Positions 1 through 5,049 are shown, counted from the first letter of the stretch. The stretch is DNA of 5,482 bases from Lachnoclostridium sp. UBA3775 (GCA_002369525.1 DFFN01000217.1:1-5482); one strand, 5' to 3'. Made by a program: numbers and translations. Notes: a model not told the origin generated them from the sequence alone.

Positions 1-375
1 GGCATGGCTCCCGGAGTCAGCTTCGCTGACGGTGTTAAAGCAGGATTGGGAGGAGCCTTTACAAGCTTCCTCAACACCATAAGCTGTTTCGGTAACGTAA
101 TGAGTTACATAAGACTCTTTGCGGTAGGAATGGCAGGTCTCGCGATAGCGCAGAGCTTCAATAACATGGCGGCAGGTCTTGCACACGGACCTCTCGTGAT
201 AGTGGCAGCTATCATTGTAATAATCGGACACGTAATCAATATAGTTATGTGTATCCTTTCAGTAGTAGTACATGGTGTACGTCTTAACGTGCTTGAGTTC
301 TCCGGACAGGTAGGTCTCGAGTGGACGGGTATAGCGTACGATCCATTTAAAATGAACGACAAAATAAAAGAATAA
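1..375 (+). CDS. ntpI: V-type ATPase subunit I, C-terminal part (5' end outside window)
   Basis: This is the end of the membrane stator subunit (subunit a/I) of a V-type ATPase, which forms the ion half-channels beside the rotating c-ring. The frame is open from base 1, so the ATG at 4 is an internal Met; about 124 residues of a normally 600-700-residue protein are visible. The segment SYIRLFAVGMAGLAIA carries the conserved Arg (codon 112-114) expected to face the proteolipid glutamate. A hydrophobic helix (LVIVAAIIVIIGHVINIVMCI) follows, then HGVRLNVLEF, the usual C-terminal signature with a second conserved Arg (codon 280-282). The stop at 373-375 is followed after 31 bases by ntpK with its own ribosome binding site, so the two are clearly co-transcribed. 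The I-K order at the end of the operon resembles spirochaete and chlamydial V-ATPase operons rather than E. hirae, where I and K come first. Confidence 0.95.
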   Translation, partial: GMAPGVSFADGVKAGLGGAFTSFLNTISCFGNVMSYIRLFAVGMAGLAIAQSFNNMAAGLAHGPLVIVAAIIVIIGHVINIVMCILSVVVHGVRLNVLEFSGQVGLEWTGIAYDPFKMNDKIKE

Positions 376-406
376 GTTTATAATTTTAAATTAAAGGAGA
401 AATACT

Positions 407-859
407 ATGAATATCGCTTATATTGGTATGGCAGCAGCACTTGGTTTGTCTGCATTAGGTTCAGCATTTGGTGCCGGTATGGCAGGTCAGGCCGCTGTAG
501 GAGCATGGAAGAAGTGCTACGCAGCCGGCAAGCAGGCACCGTTCATTATGACTGCATTTGCAGGTGCTCCTCTTACACAGACTATCTACGGATTCCTTCT
601 TATGAACTTCATCGCAAGTGCATATAAGGCAGGAACCATCGATCCGGCACTTTCACTCGGTATCGGTATATTCGGCGGAATCGCCATCGGATTCTCAGCA
701 TATTTCCAGGGCAAGGCTGCAGCAGCATCTGCTGACGCTCTTGGCGCTACCGGAAAGGGTACCGCAAACTACTTCGTTGTGATCGGTGTCATCGAGACAG
801 TTGCTCTTTTCGCACTGGTATTCTGCATGCTGCTTCTCAGCGCAGCTTCAATCGCATAA
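407..859 (+). CDS. ntpK: V-type ATPase proteolipid subunit K (c-ring subunit)
   Basis: 150 residues, the normal length for the duplicated four-helix V-type proteolipid (E. hirae NtpK is about 156). It forms the rotating membrane ring that carries ions. Helix 1 is Gly/Ala rich (GLSALGSAFGAGMAGQAA, about 13-30). Helix 2 has PLTQTIYGF at 55-63, helix 3 ends at AYFQGKAAAA (98-107), and helix 4 contains the ion-carrying acid in VIETVALFAL (128-137, Glu130). Thr57, Gln58, Tyr61, Gln101 and Glu130 line up with the sodium ligands Thr64, Gln65, Tyr68, Gln110 and Glu139 of E. hirae, so sodium coupling is likely. The backbone ligand Leu61 is Ala54 here. Start choice: AAAGGAGA at 393-400 lies 6 bases before the ATG. 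No V-ATPase gene follows; the next features are a repeat and a terminator, so this appears to be the last gene of the operon. Confidence 0.96.
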   Translation: MNIAYIGMAAALGLSALGSAFGAGMAGQAAVGAWKKCYAAGKQAPFIMTAFAGAPLTQTIYGFLLMNFIASAYKAGTIDPALSLGIGIFGGIAIGFSAYFQGKAAAASADALGATGKGTANYFVVIGVIETVALFALVFCMLLLSAASIA

Positions 860-869
860 GAGCTTTGGC

Positions 870-947
870 ACAAGTTAAGCCGGATCAGCTCCGTCTTAAA
901 CCAAGGCGCTTCCGGTTCAAGCCTGCTCATTCCCAGGCTGAACTGTT
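870..947 (-). repeat. Dispersed imperfect palindromic repeat, copy A
   Basis: This 78-bp element has imperfect inverted ends: the left end AGTTAAGCCGG (874-884 region) matches the inverted right end AGTTCAGCCTG, and an inner pair CTTAAACC / GGTTCAAG continues the hairpin. Read on the minus strand it begins AACAGTTCAGCC (947 to 936) and continues with ATGAGCAGGCTT (930 to 919). The same two words recur at 3345-3471, and the first also recurs at 5050-5061. It lies directly after the ntpK stop. No protein is encoded. It is best described as a small non-autonomous palindromic repeat; the exact boundaries are estimated. Confidence 0.6.
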
Positions 948-970
948 GCCGGATGCGTGAATAGTAACAC

Positions 971-982
971 CGCCTTCGGGCG
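971..982 (+). other. Small UUCG-tetraloop hairpin in ntpK 3' region
   Basis: CGCC-TTCG-GGCG forms a perfect 4-bp stem capped by a UUCG tetraloop, an unusually stable loop in RNA. It sits between repeat copy A and the operon terminator, with no U-run of its own. It could stabilise the 3' end of the V-ATPase messenger. The structure is seen in the sequence; any function is inferred. Confidence 0.45.
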
Positions 983-1002
983 TTGCTTTCAGATGTTCAT
1001 TC

Positions 1003-1034
1003 AAAATCCCCATTGACAACAATGGGGATTTTTT
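1003..1034 (+). terminator. Rho-independent terminator of the V-ATPase operon
   Basis: A perfect 13-bp stem (1003-1015 with 1020-1032) has the loop ACAA, and its 3' arm runs into a six-T tract. It lies about 145 bases after the ntpK stop. The end of the 5' arm plus the loop spell TTGACA, the -35 box of the next promoter, so termination and initiation signals share bases. Confidence 0.9.
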
Positions 1035-1041
1035 GTATTAT
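1013..1041 (+). promoter_or_regulatory. Sigma-A promoter for tRNA-Leu, overlapping the terminator
   Basis: TTGACA (1013-1018), a 17-bp spacer and TATTAT (1036-1041) give a perfect -35 box, optimal spacing and a -10 box one base from consensus. Transcription would start near 1048, only about 5 bases before the tRNA. The -35 box and most of the spacer lie in the hairpin of the upstream terminator. Confidence 0.88.
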
Positions 1042-1052
1042 GATTTGGTGCT

Positions 1053-1138
1053 GCCGGTATGGCGGAATAGGCAGACGCTCGGGACTTAAAATCCCGTGCC
1101 CAGTGATGGGCGTGCCGGTTCGACCCCGGCTACCGGCA
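1053..1138 (+). tRNA. tRNA-Leu (anticodon UAA)
   Basis: An 86-base class II tRNA with all arms present. The acceptor GCCGGTA pairs with TACCGGC, and the discriminator A is at 1138. The anticodon stem CGGGA/TCCCG encloses loop CTTAAAA, with anticodon TAA at 1087-1089, reading UUA. The long variable arm forms a GCCC/GGGC stem typical of leucine tRNAs. The T arm is GCCGG-TTCGACC-CCGGC. The next bases are TAA, so CCA is not encoded and must be added by a nucleotidyltransferase. It is a single-gene transcript with its own promoter and terminator. Confidence 0.97.
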
Positions 1139-1139
1139 T

Positions 1140-1179
1140 AAAGTCAGTATTCAGAGTTTTCTGGATGCTGGCTTTTTTT
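1140..1179 (+). terminator. Terminator of tRNA-Leu
   Basis: A 16-bp stem (1140-1155 with 1160-1175), including three G-U pairs and the loop GTTT, ends in a seven-T run at 1173-1179. The stem begins one base after the mature tRNA 3' end, so the primary transcript has almost no single-stranded trailer before the hairpin. Confidence 0.9.
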
Positions 1180-1261
1180 ATTAATAACATCTCCGTTTCT
1201 GTCGATATTCCTTACATAGTTTTAATATTAATTTTAGAGAATGATATTAAATTCGCTTATA

Positions 1262-1357
1262 TTTTTGTGACACTAATGTGATATATATAATTATACATTA
1301 TATAAACGTGGGGTACTCTGCGTAAATTCAGAAACCGTCTGTTATTTTCAACAGAGA
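1262..1357 (+). promoter_or_regulatory. AT-rich upstream region of the EAL gene: tentative promoter and leader
   Basis: The roughly 195 bases between the tRNA-Leu terminator and the EAL gene hold no gene. TATAAT at 1286-1291 is a good -10 box, but the best upstream match, TTGTGA at 1265-1270, is only 15 bp away. TATAAA at 1301-1306 is an alternative. TAATGT (1274-1279) and ACATTA (1295-1300) form an inverted repeat across the putative -10 box. The leader of about 70-80 bases contains a 6-bp hairpin TCTGTT/AACAGA (1338-1343 with 1350-1355). Promoter placement is uncertain. Confidence 0.35.
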
Positions 1358-1377
1358 GCATGTAGGGGGGTAGTACG

Positions 1378-3138
1378 ATGGATGCTTTCAATTCTCGCGA
1401 AAACAATCCGGATCGTCCTGATATAGTTCCTAAGGAAGTCAGGACTGAGCCGGTAAAAGATGACAAAAAAACAGAATATAGCGCCATCCCGGCAAGTCGC
1501 CTGGACAAACTTAACCAGTTGTTTGAATCCTTTGCCATAGTTTCAGAGGGAGCAGATGTATTCCTCTGTGACATGAAATATGATTATTCAAGATGGTCAA
1601 AATCCTTTATTGATTTCTTCAACCTCGATTCTGAGTACATGTTTGAAGCAGGAAAGATTTGGGAAGAGCATATCCATCCGGAGGATCGGGAGGTTTACCG
1701 AAAGAGCATAGAAGACATTTTTTCGGGTGCAGCCAATGGCCATGATATGCAGTATCGTGCAGCTGACGGTCAGGGCAGATACTACATGTGTACTTGTCGC
1801 GGCATCATATTAAGAGACCCCGATGGAAATCCCGAGTATTTCGGAGGTGCCATCAGAAACCAGACCATCGGCGGCGGAATAGATCCCCTTACGGGTCTCG
1901 GAAATCAGATGAGTTTCTTTAAAGAAGTCGGCTTGTGTCTTGAAAAACATATACCGATCAACATAGTCATGTACGGACCCACCCATTTCTCCAGAATAAA
2001 TGATCTTTATGGCTATGATTTCGGAAATATGCTGCTTCAGCATGTTTCAAGATATCTCTTTGAGGCTTACAGAAATGTCGGTAATGTTTACAGGCTTGAT
2101 GGAATCCGGATTGCCCTTGTGACCAAATCCCTTACCATGGAGCAGCTCGCAGCGCAGTATGAGGGATATCGTAAACGGCTGAAGGAAGGAATCTCTTTCA
2201 ACGGAGAATATATCGATATGCCCATAAATGCGGGAGCATTATCCCTTAACCGTTTTGACATAGACAAGGATACACTGTTTTCCTGTCTGACTCAGGCTTA
2301 CTATCAGTCTAAAAATGATTATCAGGGTGCATTCCGTGAGTTCAACAATGACCCTCAAAGTCAAAAGCGGTATCGGATCGATCTCATAAACAAGATCAGA
2401 AAAGATGTCCATGAAGGTTGTAACCATTTCCATTTGTATTATCAGCCGGTGGTTGATTCCGAAACAGGGAAGCTTAAAGGGGCAGAAGCACTGATCCGCT
2501 GGATGGATGACGACGGAACCGTGGTTCCGCCCAATGATTTTATTCCTGTGCTTGAGAATGATGCTCTTTTCCCGACACTTGGTGAGTGGATACTGTTTAC
2601 CGCCATGAAGGAAGGCAAAAAAATTCTTGAAAAGTATCCTGCCTTTGTTTTAAATGTCAACCTTTCCTATGCACAGCTTCAGGATGATAGCTTTATATAC
2701 AGAGTGCATAAAAGCTTGAGAAACACAGGATATCCTCCAAAGAACCTGTGTCTTGAGATCACGGAAAGGTGCCGTCTCATAGATATAAGACGACTCCAGA
2801 ACCTGAACGAACAGCTTCAGCTTGAGGGCATAAGGTTTGCACTGGACGATTTCGGAACCGGCTTTTCATCCCTTGGACTGCTCAAGGATCTCAGCATCGA
2901 TACCCTTAAAGTTGATCGACAGTTTATCCTTGATGTAGACCATGACAAACAGCAGCTTGACTTGGTTTCAGTCATTTCAAAGCTTGCCAAGGTTTACGGA
3001 TGCACAACTTGTGTTGAAGGCGTTGAAACAGAGGGAATGGAAAGTGCCTTGAGAACCTGTAATGTGGATTCCTTCCAGGGATATTACTATTCGAAGCCTT
3101 TGCCGTATCAGAGCTTTTTAGACAAATACGGATGTTGA
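1378..3138 (+). CDS. PAS / degenerate GGDEF / EAL protein, predicted c-di-GMP phosphodiesterase
   Basis: 586 residues, no signal peptide or membrane segment, so cytoplasmic. After a charged, probably disordered N-terminus (1-40) comes a PAS_3-like domain (about 57-165) with HPEDR at 100-104. A GGDEF-fold domain (about 168-325) starts with DPLTGLGN, but the signature loop is RLDGIRIALV (239-248) instead of RxGGDEF, and the metal-site Asp region reads MYGPTHF (198-204), so cyclase activity should be absent. The EAL domain (about 336-580) keeps its catalytic set: EAL (370-372), Asn428, Glu460, DDFGTG (490-495), Lys511, EGVE (547-550) and Gln567. Prediction: it hydrolyses c-di-GMP to pGpG, with the PAS and GGDEF domains as sensors; GTP binding by a dead GGDEF is a known mode in this family. 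Start: A-GGGGGG at 1364-1370 lies 7 bases before ATG. It is monocistronic and ends at a strong terminator. Confidence 0.93.
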   Translation: MDAFNSRENNPDRPDIVPKEVRTEPVKDDKKTEYSAIPASRLDKLNQLFESFAIVSEGADVFLCDMKYDYSRWSKSFIDFFNLDSEYMFEAGKIWEEHIHPEDREVYRKSIEDIFSGAANGHDMQYRAADGQGRYYMCTCRGIILRDPDGNPEYFGGAIRNQTIGGGIDPLTGLGNQMSFFKEVGLCLEKHIPINIVMYGPTHFSRINDLYGYDFGNMLLQHVSRYLFEAYRNVGNVYRLDGIRIALVTKSLTMEQLAAQYEGYRKRLKEGISFNGEYIDMPINAGALSLNRFDIDKDTLFSCLTQAYYQSKNDYQGAFREFNNDPQSQKRYRIDLINKIRKDVHEGCNHFHLYYQPVVDSETGKLKGAEALIRWMDDDGTVVPPNDFIPVLENDALFPTLGEWILFTAMKEGKKILEKYPAFVLNVNLSYAQLQDDSFIYRVHKSLRNTGYPPKNLCLEITERCRLIDIRRLQNLNEQLQLEGIRFALDDFGTGFSSLGLLKDLSIDTLKVDRQFILDVDHDKQQLDLVSVISKLAKVYGCTTCVEGVETEGMESALRTCNVDSFQGYYYSKPLPYQSFLDKYGC

Positions 3139-3161
3139 TGATTGCTGAGATCATCTGAAAG

Positions 3162-3193
3162 AAAAACCGCCGGGATGAAACCCGGCGGTTTTT
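3162..3193. terminator. Bidirectional terminator between EAL gene and tRNA-Ser
   Basis: A perfect 13-bp stem (3162-3174 with 3181-3193) with a GC-rich core CCGCCGGG and loop ATGAAA is flanked by five As on one side and five Ts on the other. It therefore works as a U-tract terminator on both strands. It serves the EAL gene (plus strand) and tRNA-Ser (minus strand), and lies two bases past the tRNA 3' end. Confidence 0.92.
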
Positions 3194-3195
3194 AG

Positions 3196-3281
3196 CGGAG
3201 ATGCAGGGATTTGAACCCTGGCGCCGTTTCCGACCTAGCGCATTTCGAGTGCGCCCCCTTCGGCCTCTTGGGTACATCTCC
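3196..3281 (-). tRNA. tRNA-Ser (anticodon CGA)
   Basis: An 86-base class II tRNA on the minus strand. The acceptor GGAGATG pairs with CATCTCC, and the discriminator is G, as expected for serine. The D stem is CCC/GGG. The anticodon stem GCGCA/TGCGC encloses CTCGAAA, with anticodon CGA at 3247-3245, reading UCG. The variable arm forms a short stem GTCG/CGGC closed by GAAA. The T arm is CAGGG-TTCAAAT-CCCTG. CCA is not encoded. It is a single-gene transcript with its own promoter and shares a terminator with the converging EAL gene. Confidence 0.97.
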
Positions 3282-3299
3282 AAAAAATCGTACCTAAAA

Positions 3300-3328
3300 A
3301 ATATAATACACCATAACAGCAAAGTCAA
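3300..3328 (-). promoter_or_regulatory. Sigma-A promoter for tRNA-Ser
   Basis: On the minus strand TTGACT (3328-3323), a 17-bp spacer and TATATT (3305-3300) each match consensus at five of six positions. The predicted start is about 12 bases upstream of the tRNA 5' end at 3281. Confidence 0.82.
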
Positions 3329-3344
3329 ATGGGAAATCGTTGGT

Positions 3345-3471
3345 AACGGCTTAACCGGGGGCATGAGCAGGCTTTAGCCGCAGGACATACATTTATATAT
3401 GGGTAGCCTGCGTCATAAAAATCTGAAAGCAGCTCCCTAAGCGGTTTTGCCCATGCCCCGGCTGAACTGTT
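3345..3471. repeat. Dispersed imperfect palindromic repeat, copy B
   Basis: A 127-bp element with imperfect inverted ends: the left TTAACCGGGGGCATGAGCA and inverted right TTCAGCCGGGGCATGGGCA agree at 15 of 19 positions. The left end carries ATGAGCAGGCTT (3363-3374), and the right end carries GGCTGAACTGTT (3460-3471), both found in copy A. The interior, including CAGCTCC (3431-3437), partly matches copy A as well. The 9 bases just after the right end, GGGAAAATC, nearly repeat GGGAAATC at 3331-3338, possibly an imperfect target duplication. It encodes no protein and separates the divergent tRNA-Ser and apbE promoters. Confidence 0.6.
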
Positions 3472-3499
3472 GGGAAAATCCCGTATCCTGTGTTATAAT
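3470..3499 (+). promoter_or_regulatory. Promoter for apbE (extended -10)
   Basis: TATAAT at 3494-3499 is a consensus -10 box preceded by TG one base upstream (TGTTATAAT), an extended -10 element. TTGGGA at 3470-3475 is a weak -35 box 18 bp upstream, and its first two bases are the last bases of repeat copy B. Transcription would start near 3506, upstream of the TTG start at 3543 but downstream of the ATG at 3447. Confidence 0.75.
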
Positions 3500-3529
3500 G
3501 TGCCGGTGTTTAACTTATCATCCAAAAGT

Positions 3530-3535
3530 AAAGAG
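3530..3535 (+). promoter_or_regulatory. Ribosome binding site that sets the apbE TTG start
   Basis: AAGAGG with flanking purines lies 7 bases before the TTG at 3543. No comparable site precedes the upstream in-frame ATG codons at 3447, 3453 and 3498, and the last overlaps the -10 box. Confidence 0.7.
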
Positions 3536-3542
3536 GCAGAAT

Positions 3543-4670
3543 TTGAAAAAAGCAAAATTTAACAACAATTTCAGAAAAGCAGTTGCTTTGTTTTCGGCAG
3601 CTGTTCTCACCATAACCACAGGCTGTGCATCCGTACCCGTTTCGGCACCCGAAAAGAAGGAGCGTTTCACTGCTCAGTTTCTTGATGTGTTCGATACTAT
3701 CTCCATGGAGATCGGCTATGAAGCAAACGAAGAAACATTTAAGGAGCGTTACAATGCTTCCCATGAGCTTCTTCTTAAGGAGCATCAGCTTTTTGATATT
3801 TACAATGACTACGACGGTATCAATAATCTGAAGACCGTCAATGACAACGCAGGCATTCAGCCTGTAAAGGTTGACGAAAAACTGATAGAGCTTGTTAAAT
3901 GGGGCAAGGATATCTATTCCCTTACGGATGGTAAAGTAAACATTGCCTATGGCGCAGTTTTGAGGCTCTGGCACGAAAAGCGGGAGATAGGTATGGCAGA
4001 TCCCGAAAAGGGTGAACTGCCGGATGAGGAGGCATTGAAAGAGGCCGCTAAACATACTGACATAAATGATATCATCATCGACGAAGCTGCAGGAACCATC
4101 TACCTTCAGGATCCCGAAATGAGTCTGGATGTAGGCGGCATAGCAAAAGGCTACGCCACAGAAGATGCAGCAAGGCTGCTTGAGTCCGCAGGCTCTGACA
4201 GCTTTATGCTTAATCTCGGAGGAAACCTCCGGGCCATAGGACTAAAGGACAATAAAGATAAATGGGTATGTCCGGTTGAAAACCCCACTTACCGTGACTC
4301 ACAGACTGGAGACCAGTATTCGGCCATAACTTATCTTGATGGTATGTCTCTGGTTACTTCCGGGGATTACGAACGCTACTATGTTGTGGACGGAAAACGT
4401 TATCATCATATCATTGATCCCGAGACCCTTTATCCCGCAACCTACCACCGGAGTGTCACAATCCTTACCCATGATTCGGCACTGGCAGATGCGCTGTCCA
4501 CTGCACTTTTCAGTATGAGTATCGAAGACGGAAAGAAACTCATACAATCTGTTTCCGACGGCAGCAGCGTTCTGGGAAAGAGCGACAGAGTGGGAAGGGT
4601 AGAAGTAATGTGGATCTCTGAAGATGGGACGAAAACCTTTACAGACGGATTTGAGGATTTCACTAAATAA
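3543..4670 (+). CDS. apbE: FAD:protein FMN transferase, exported lipoprotein
   Basis: 375 residues from a TTG start. The enzyme splits FAD and attaches FMN to Thr/Ser of target proteins such as RnfG, RnfD, NqrB/C and other extracytoplasmic flavoproteins. The N-terminus KKAKFNNNFRK, then a hydrophobic stretch and TITTGC with Cys28, is a lipoprotein signal peptide; the mature protein should sit on the outer face of the membrane. ApbE motifs in order: LDVGGIAKGYA (195-205), NLGGN (224-228), TSGDYERYY (272-280), HIIDPETLYP (289-298) and DALST (316-320), the Mg-binding Asp and Thr. Position 296 is Leu where most relatives have Gly (HIIDPxTG). An upstream ATG at 3447 would add 32 residues but lies before the likely transcription start, inside repeat copy B, and would place residues ahead of the signal peptide. 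No target flavoprotein is nearby, so the substrate is unknown. Confidence 0.93.
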   Translation: MKKAKFNNNFRKAVALFSAAVLTITTGCASVPVSAPEKKERFTAQFLDVFDTISMEIGYEANEETFKERYNASHELLLKEHQLFDIYNDYDGINNLKTVNDNAGIQPVKVDEKLIELVKWGKDIYSLTDGKVNIAYGAVLRLWHEKREIGMADPEKGELPDEEALKEAAKHTDINDIIIDEAAGTIYLQDPEMSLDVGGIAKGYATEDAARLLESAGSDSFMLNLGGNLRAIGLKDNKDKWVCPVENPTYRDSQTGDQYSAITYLDGMSLVTSGDYERYYVVDGKRYHHIIDPETLYPATYHRSVTILTHDSALADALSTALFSMSIEDGKKLIQSVSDGSSVLGKSDRVGRVEVMWISEDGTKTFTDGFEDFTK

Positions 4671-4679
4671 CAGAAACTT

Positions 4680-4725
4680 ATCCACCGGGGACGGTTCTCG
4701 CCGGCGAGAACCGTCCCCGGTGGAT
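4680..4725. repeat. Perfect 46-bp GC-rich palindrome
   Basis: Bases 4680-4702 are the exact reverse complement of 4703-4725, with no mismatch and no spacer. The arm reads CCACCGGGGACGGTTCTCGC after its first two bases. It starts 9 bases after the apbE stop and is far more GC rich than its surroundings. As RNA it would form a very long hairpin, but only three Ts follow, so it is not a textbook terminator even though it may protect or end the apbE messenger. The GGGGACGGTTC arm resembles palindromes I recall as common in Clostridia; that likeness is from memory and unverified. Confidence 0.85.
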
Positions 4726-4753
4726 TTCCCAATCAGTTTTTTTAAAAATCCTG

Positions 4754-4782
4754 TTGACAAGAATTGCACCTTCATGTAGTAT
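4754..4782 (+). promoter_or_regulatory. Sigma-A promoter for the tRNA-Gln pair
   Basis: TTGACA (4754-4759), a 17-bp spacer and TAGTAT (4777-4782) form a strong promoter. The T7-A5 tract at 4737-4749 just upstream resembles an UP element. The predicted start is near 4789, giving a leader of about 25 bases before the first tRNA. Confidence 0.87.
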
Positions 4783-4788
4783 ATACAA

Positions 4789-4803
4789 GTCGCTTGAAGC
4801 GAC
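4789..4803 (+). other. Leader hairpin before first tRNA-Gln
   Basis: GTCGCT-TGA-AGCGAC-type symmetry gives a 6-bp stem at about the predicted transcription start, ending 10 bases before the tRNA. It may cap the 5' leader of the precursor before RNase P cleavage. The structure is visible; the role is inferred. Confidence 0.4.
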
Positions 4804-4813
4804 GAATTATTTT

Positions 4814-4885
4814 AGCGCTGTCGCCAAGTGGTAAGGCAACGGATTCTGATTCCGTCATTCCCAGGTTCGAATCCTGGTAGCGCTG
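4814..4885 (+). tRNA. tRNA-Gln (anticodon CUG), first copy
   Basis: A 72-base class I tRNA. The acceptor AGCGCTG pairs with TAGCGCT (one G-U) and the discriminator is G. The anticodon stem ACGGA/TCCGT encloses TTCTGAT, with anticodon CTG at 4846-4848, reading CAG. The T arm is CCAGG-TTCGAAT-CCTGG. CCA is not encoded. It is identical over its full length to the second copy 106 bases downstream and probably shares its transcript, as no terminator separates them. Confidence 0.97.
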
Positions 4886-4887
4886 CT

Positions 4888-4903
4888 CTTGTAGCTTTAC
4901 AAG
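4888..4903 (+). other. Spacer hairpin between the two tRNA-Gln genes
   Basis: CTTGTA-GCTT-TACAAG is a perfect 6-bp stem with a 4-base loop, two bases after the first tRNA. It has no T-run, so it is more likely a processing structure in the dicistronic precursor than a terminator. Confidence 0.45.
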
Positions 4904-4919
4904 TAAAACAATTTCATAT

Positions 4920-4991
4920 AGCGCTGTCGCCAAGTGGTAAGGCAACGGATTCTGATTCCGTCATTCCCAGGTTCGAATCCTGGTAGCGCTG
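4920..4991 (+). tRNA. tRNA-Gln (anticodon CUG), second copy
   Basis: Identical to the first copy; identity covers 75 bases (4813-4887 and 4919-4993), hardly beyond the mature tRNA. The anticodon CTG is at 4952-4954. CCA is not encoded. The 34-base spacer before it has no promoter, so it depends on the promoter at 4754. A strong terminator starts 6 bases after it. The sequence identity points to recent duplication or ongoing gene conversion. Confidence 0.97.
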
Positions 4992-4996
4992 CTTAT

Positions 4997-5028
4997 TCCG
5001 GTTCACACCATGTGAATCGGATTTTTTT
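4997..5028 (+). terminator. Terminator of the tRNA-Gln operon
   Basis: An 11-bp stem (4997-5007 with 5011-5021), including one G-U pair and the short loop CCA, is followed by seven Ts at 5022-5028. Confidence 0.9.
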
Positions 5029-5049
5029 ATTCCATTAGCCAGATTTCAA

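Noticed and set aside
1096..1281. 61-codon open frame on the plus strand
   Set aside because: It begins inside the tRNA-Leu gene and runs through its terminator; it has no ribosome binding site and no recognisable protein.
1183..1377. Possible c-di-GMP riboswitch before the EAL gene
   Set aside because: No GEMM-type conserved core or paired arms were seen; only short AT-rich hairpins.
2972..3364. 130-codon open frame on the minus strand
   Set aside because: It spans the tRNA-Ser gene, the bidirectional terminator and the end of the EAL gene on the opposite strand; it is a chance frame.
3447..3542. N-terminal extension of ApbE from an ATG at 3447
   Set aside because: It lies within repeat copy B and upstream of the extended -10 promoter, and would put 32 residues before the lipoprotein signal peptide. 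The TTG at 3543 has a good ribosome binding site.
3510..4055. 181-codon open frame antisense to apbE
   Set aside because: The sense frame carries all the ApbE motifs; the antisense peptide is Cys/Leu rich with no family likeness and no start signals.
4299..4775. 158-codon open frame antisense to apbE and the palindrome
   Set aside because: It is a shadow of the apbE coding frame extended through the palindrome; no ribosome binding site.
4813..4993. Direct repeats as an integrated element's attachment sites
   Set aside because: The 75-bp identity covers just the tRNA gene and only 31 bases lie between the copies, so this is tandem gene duplication and not a mobile element.
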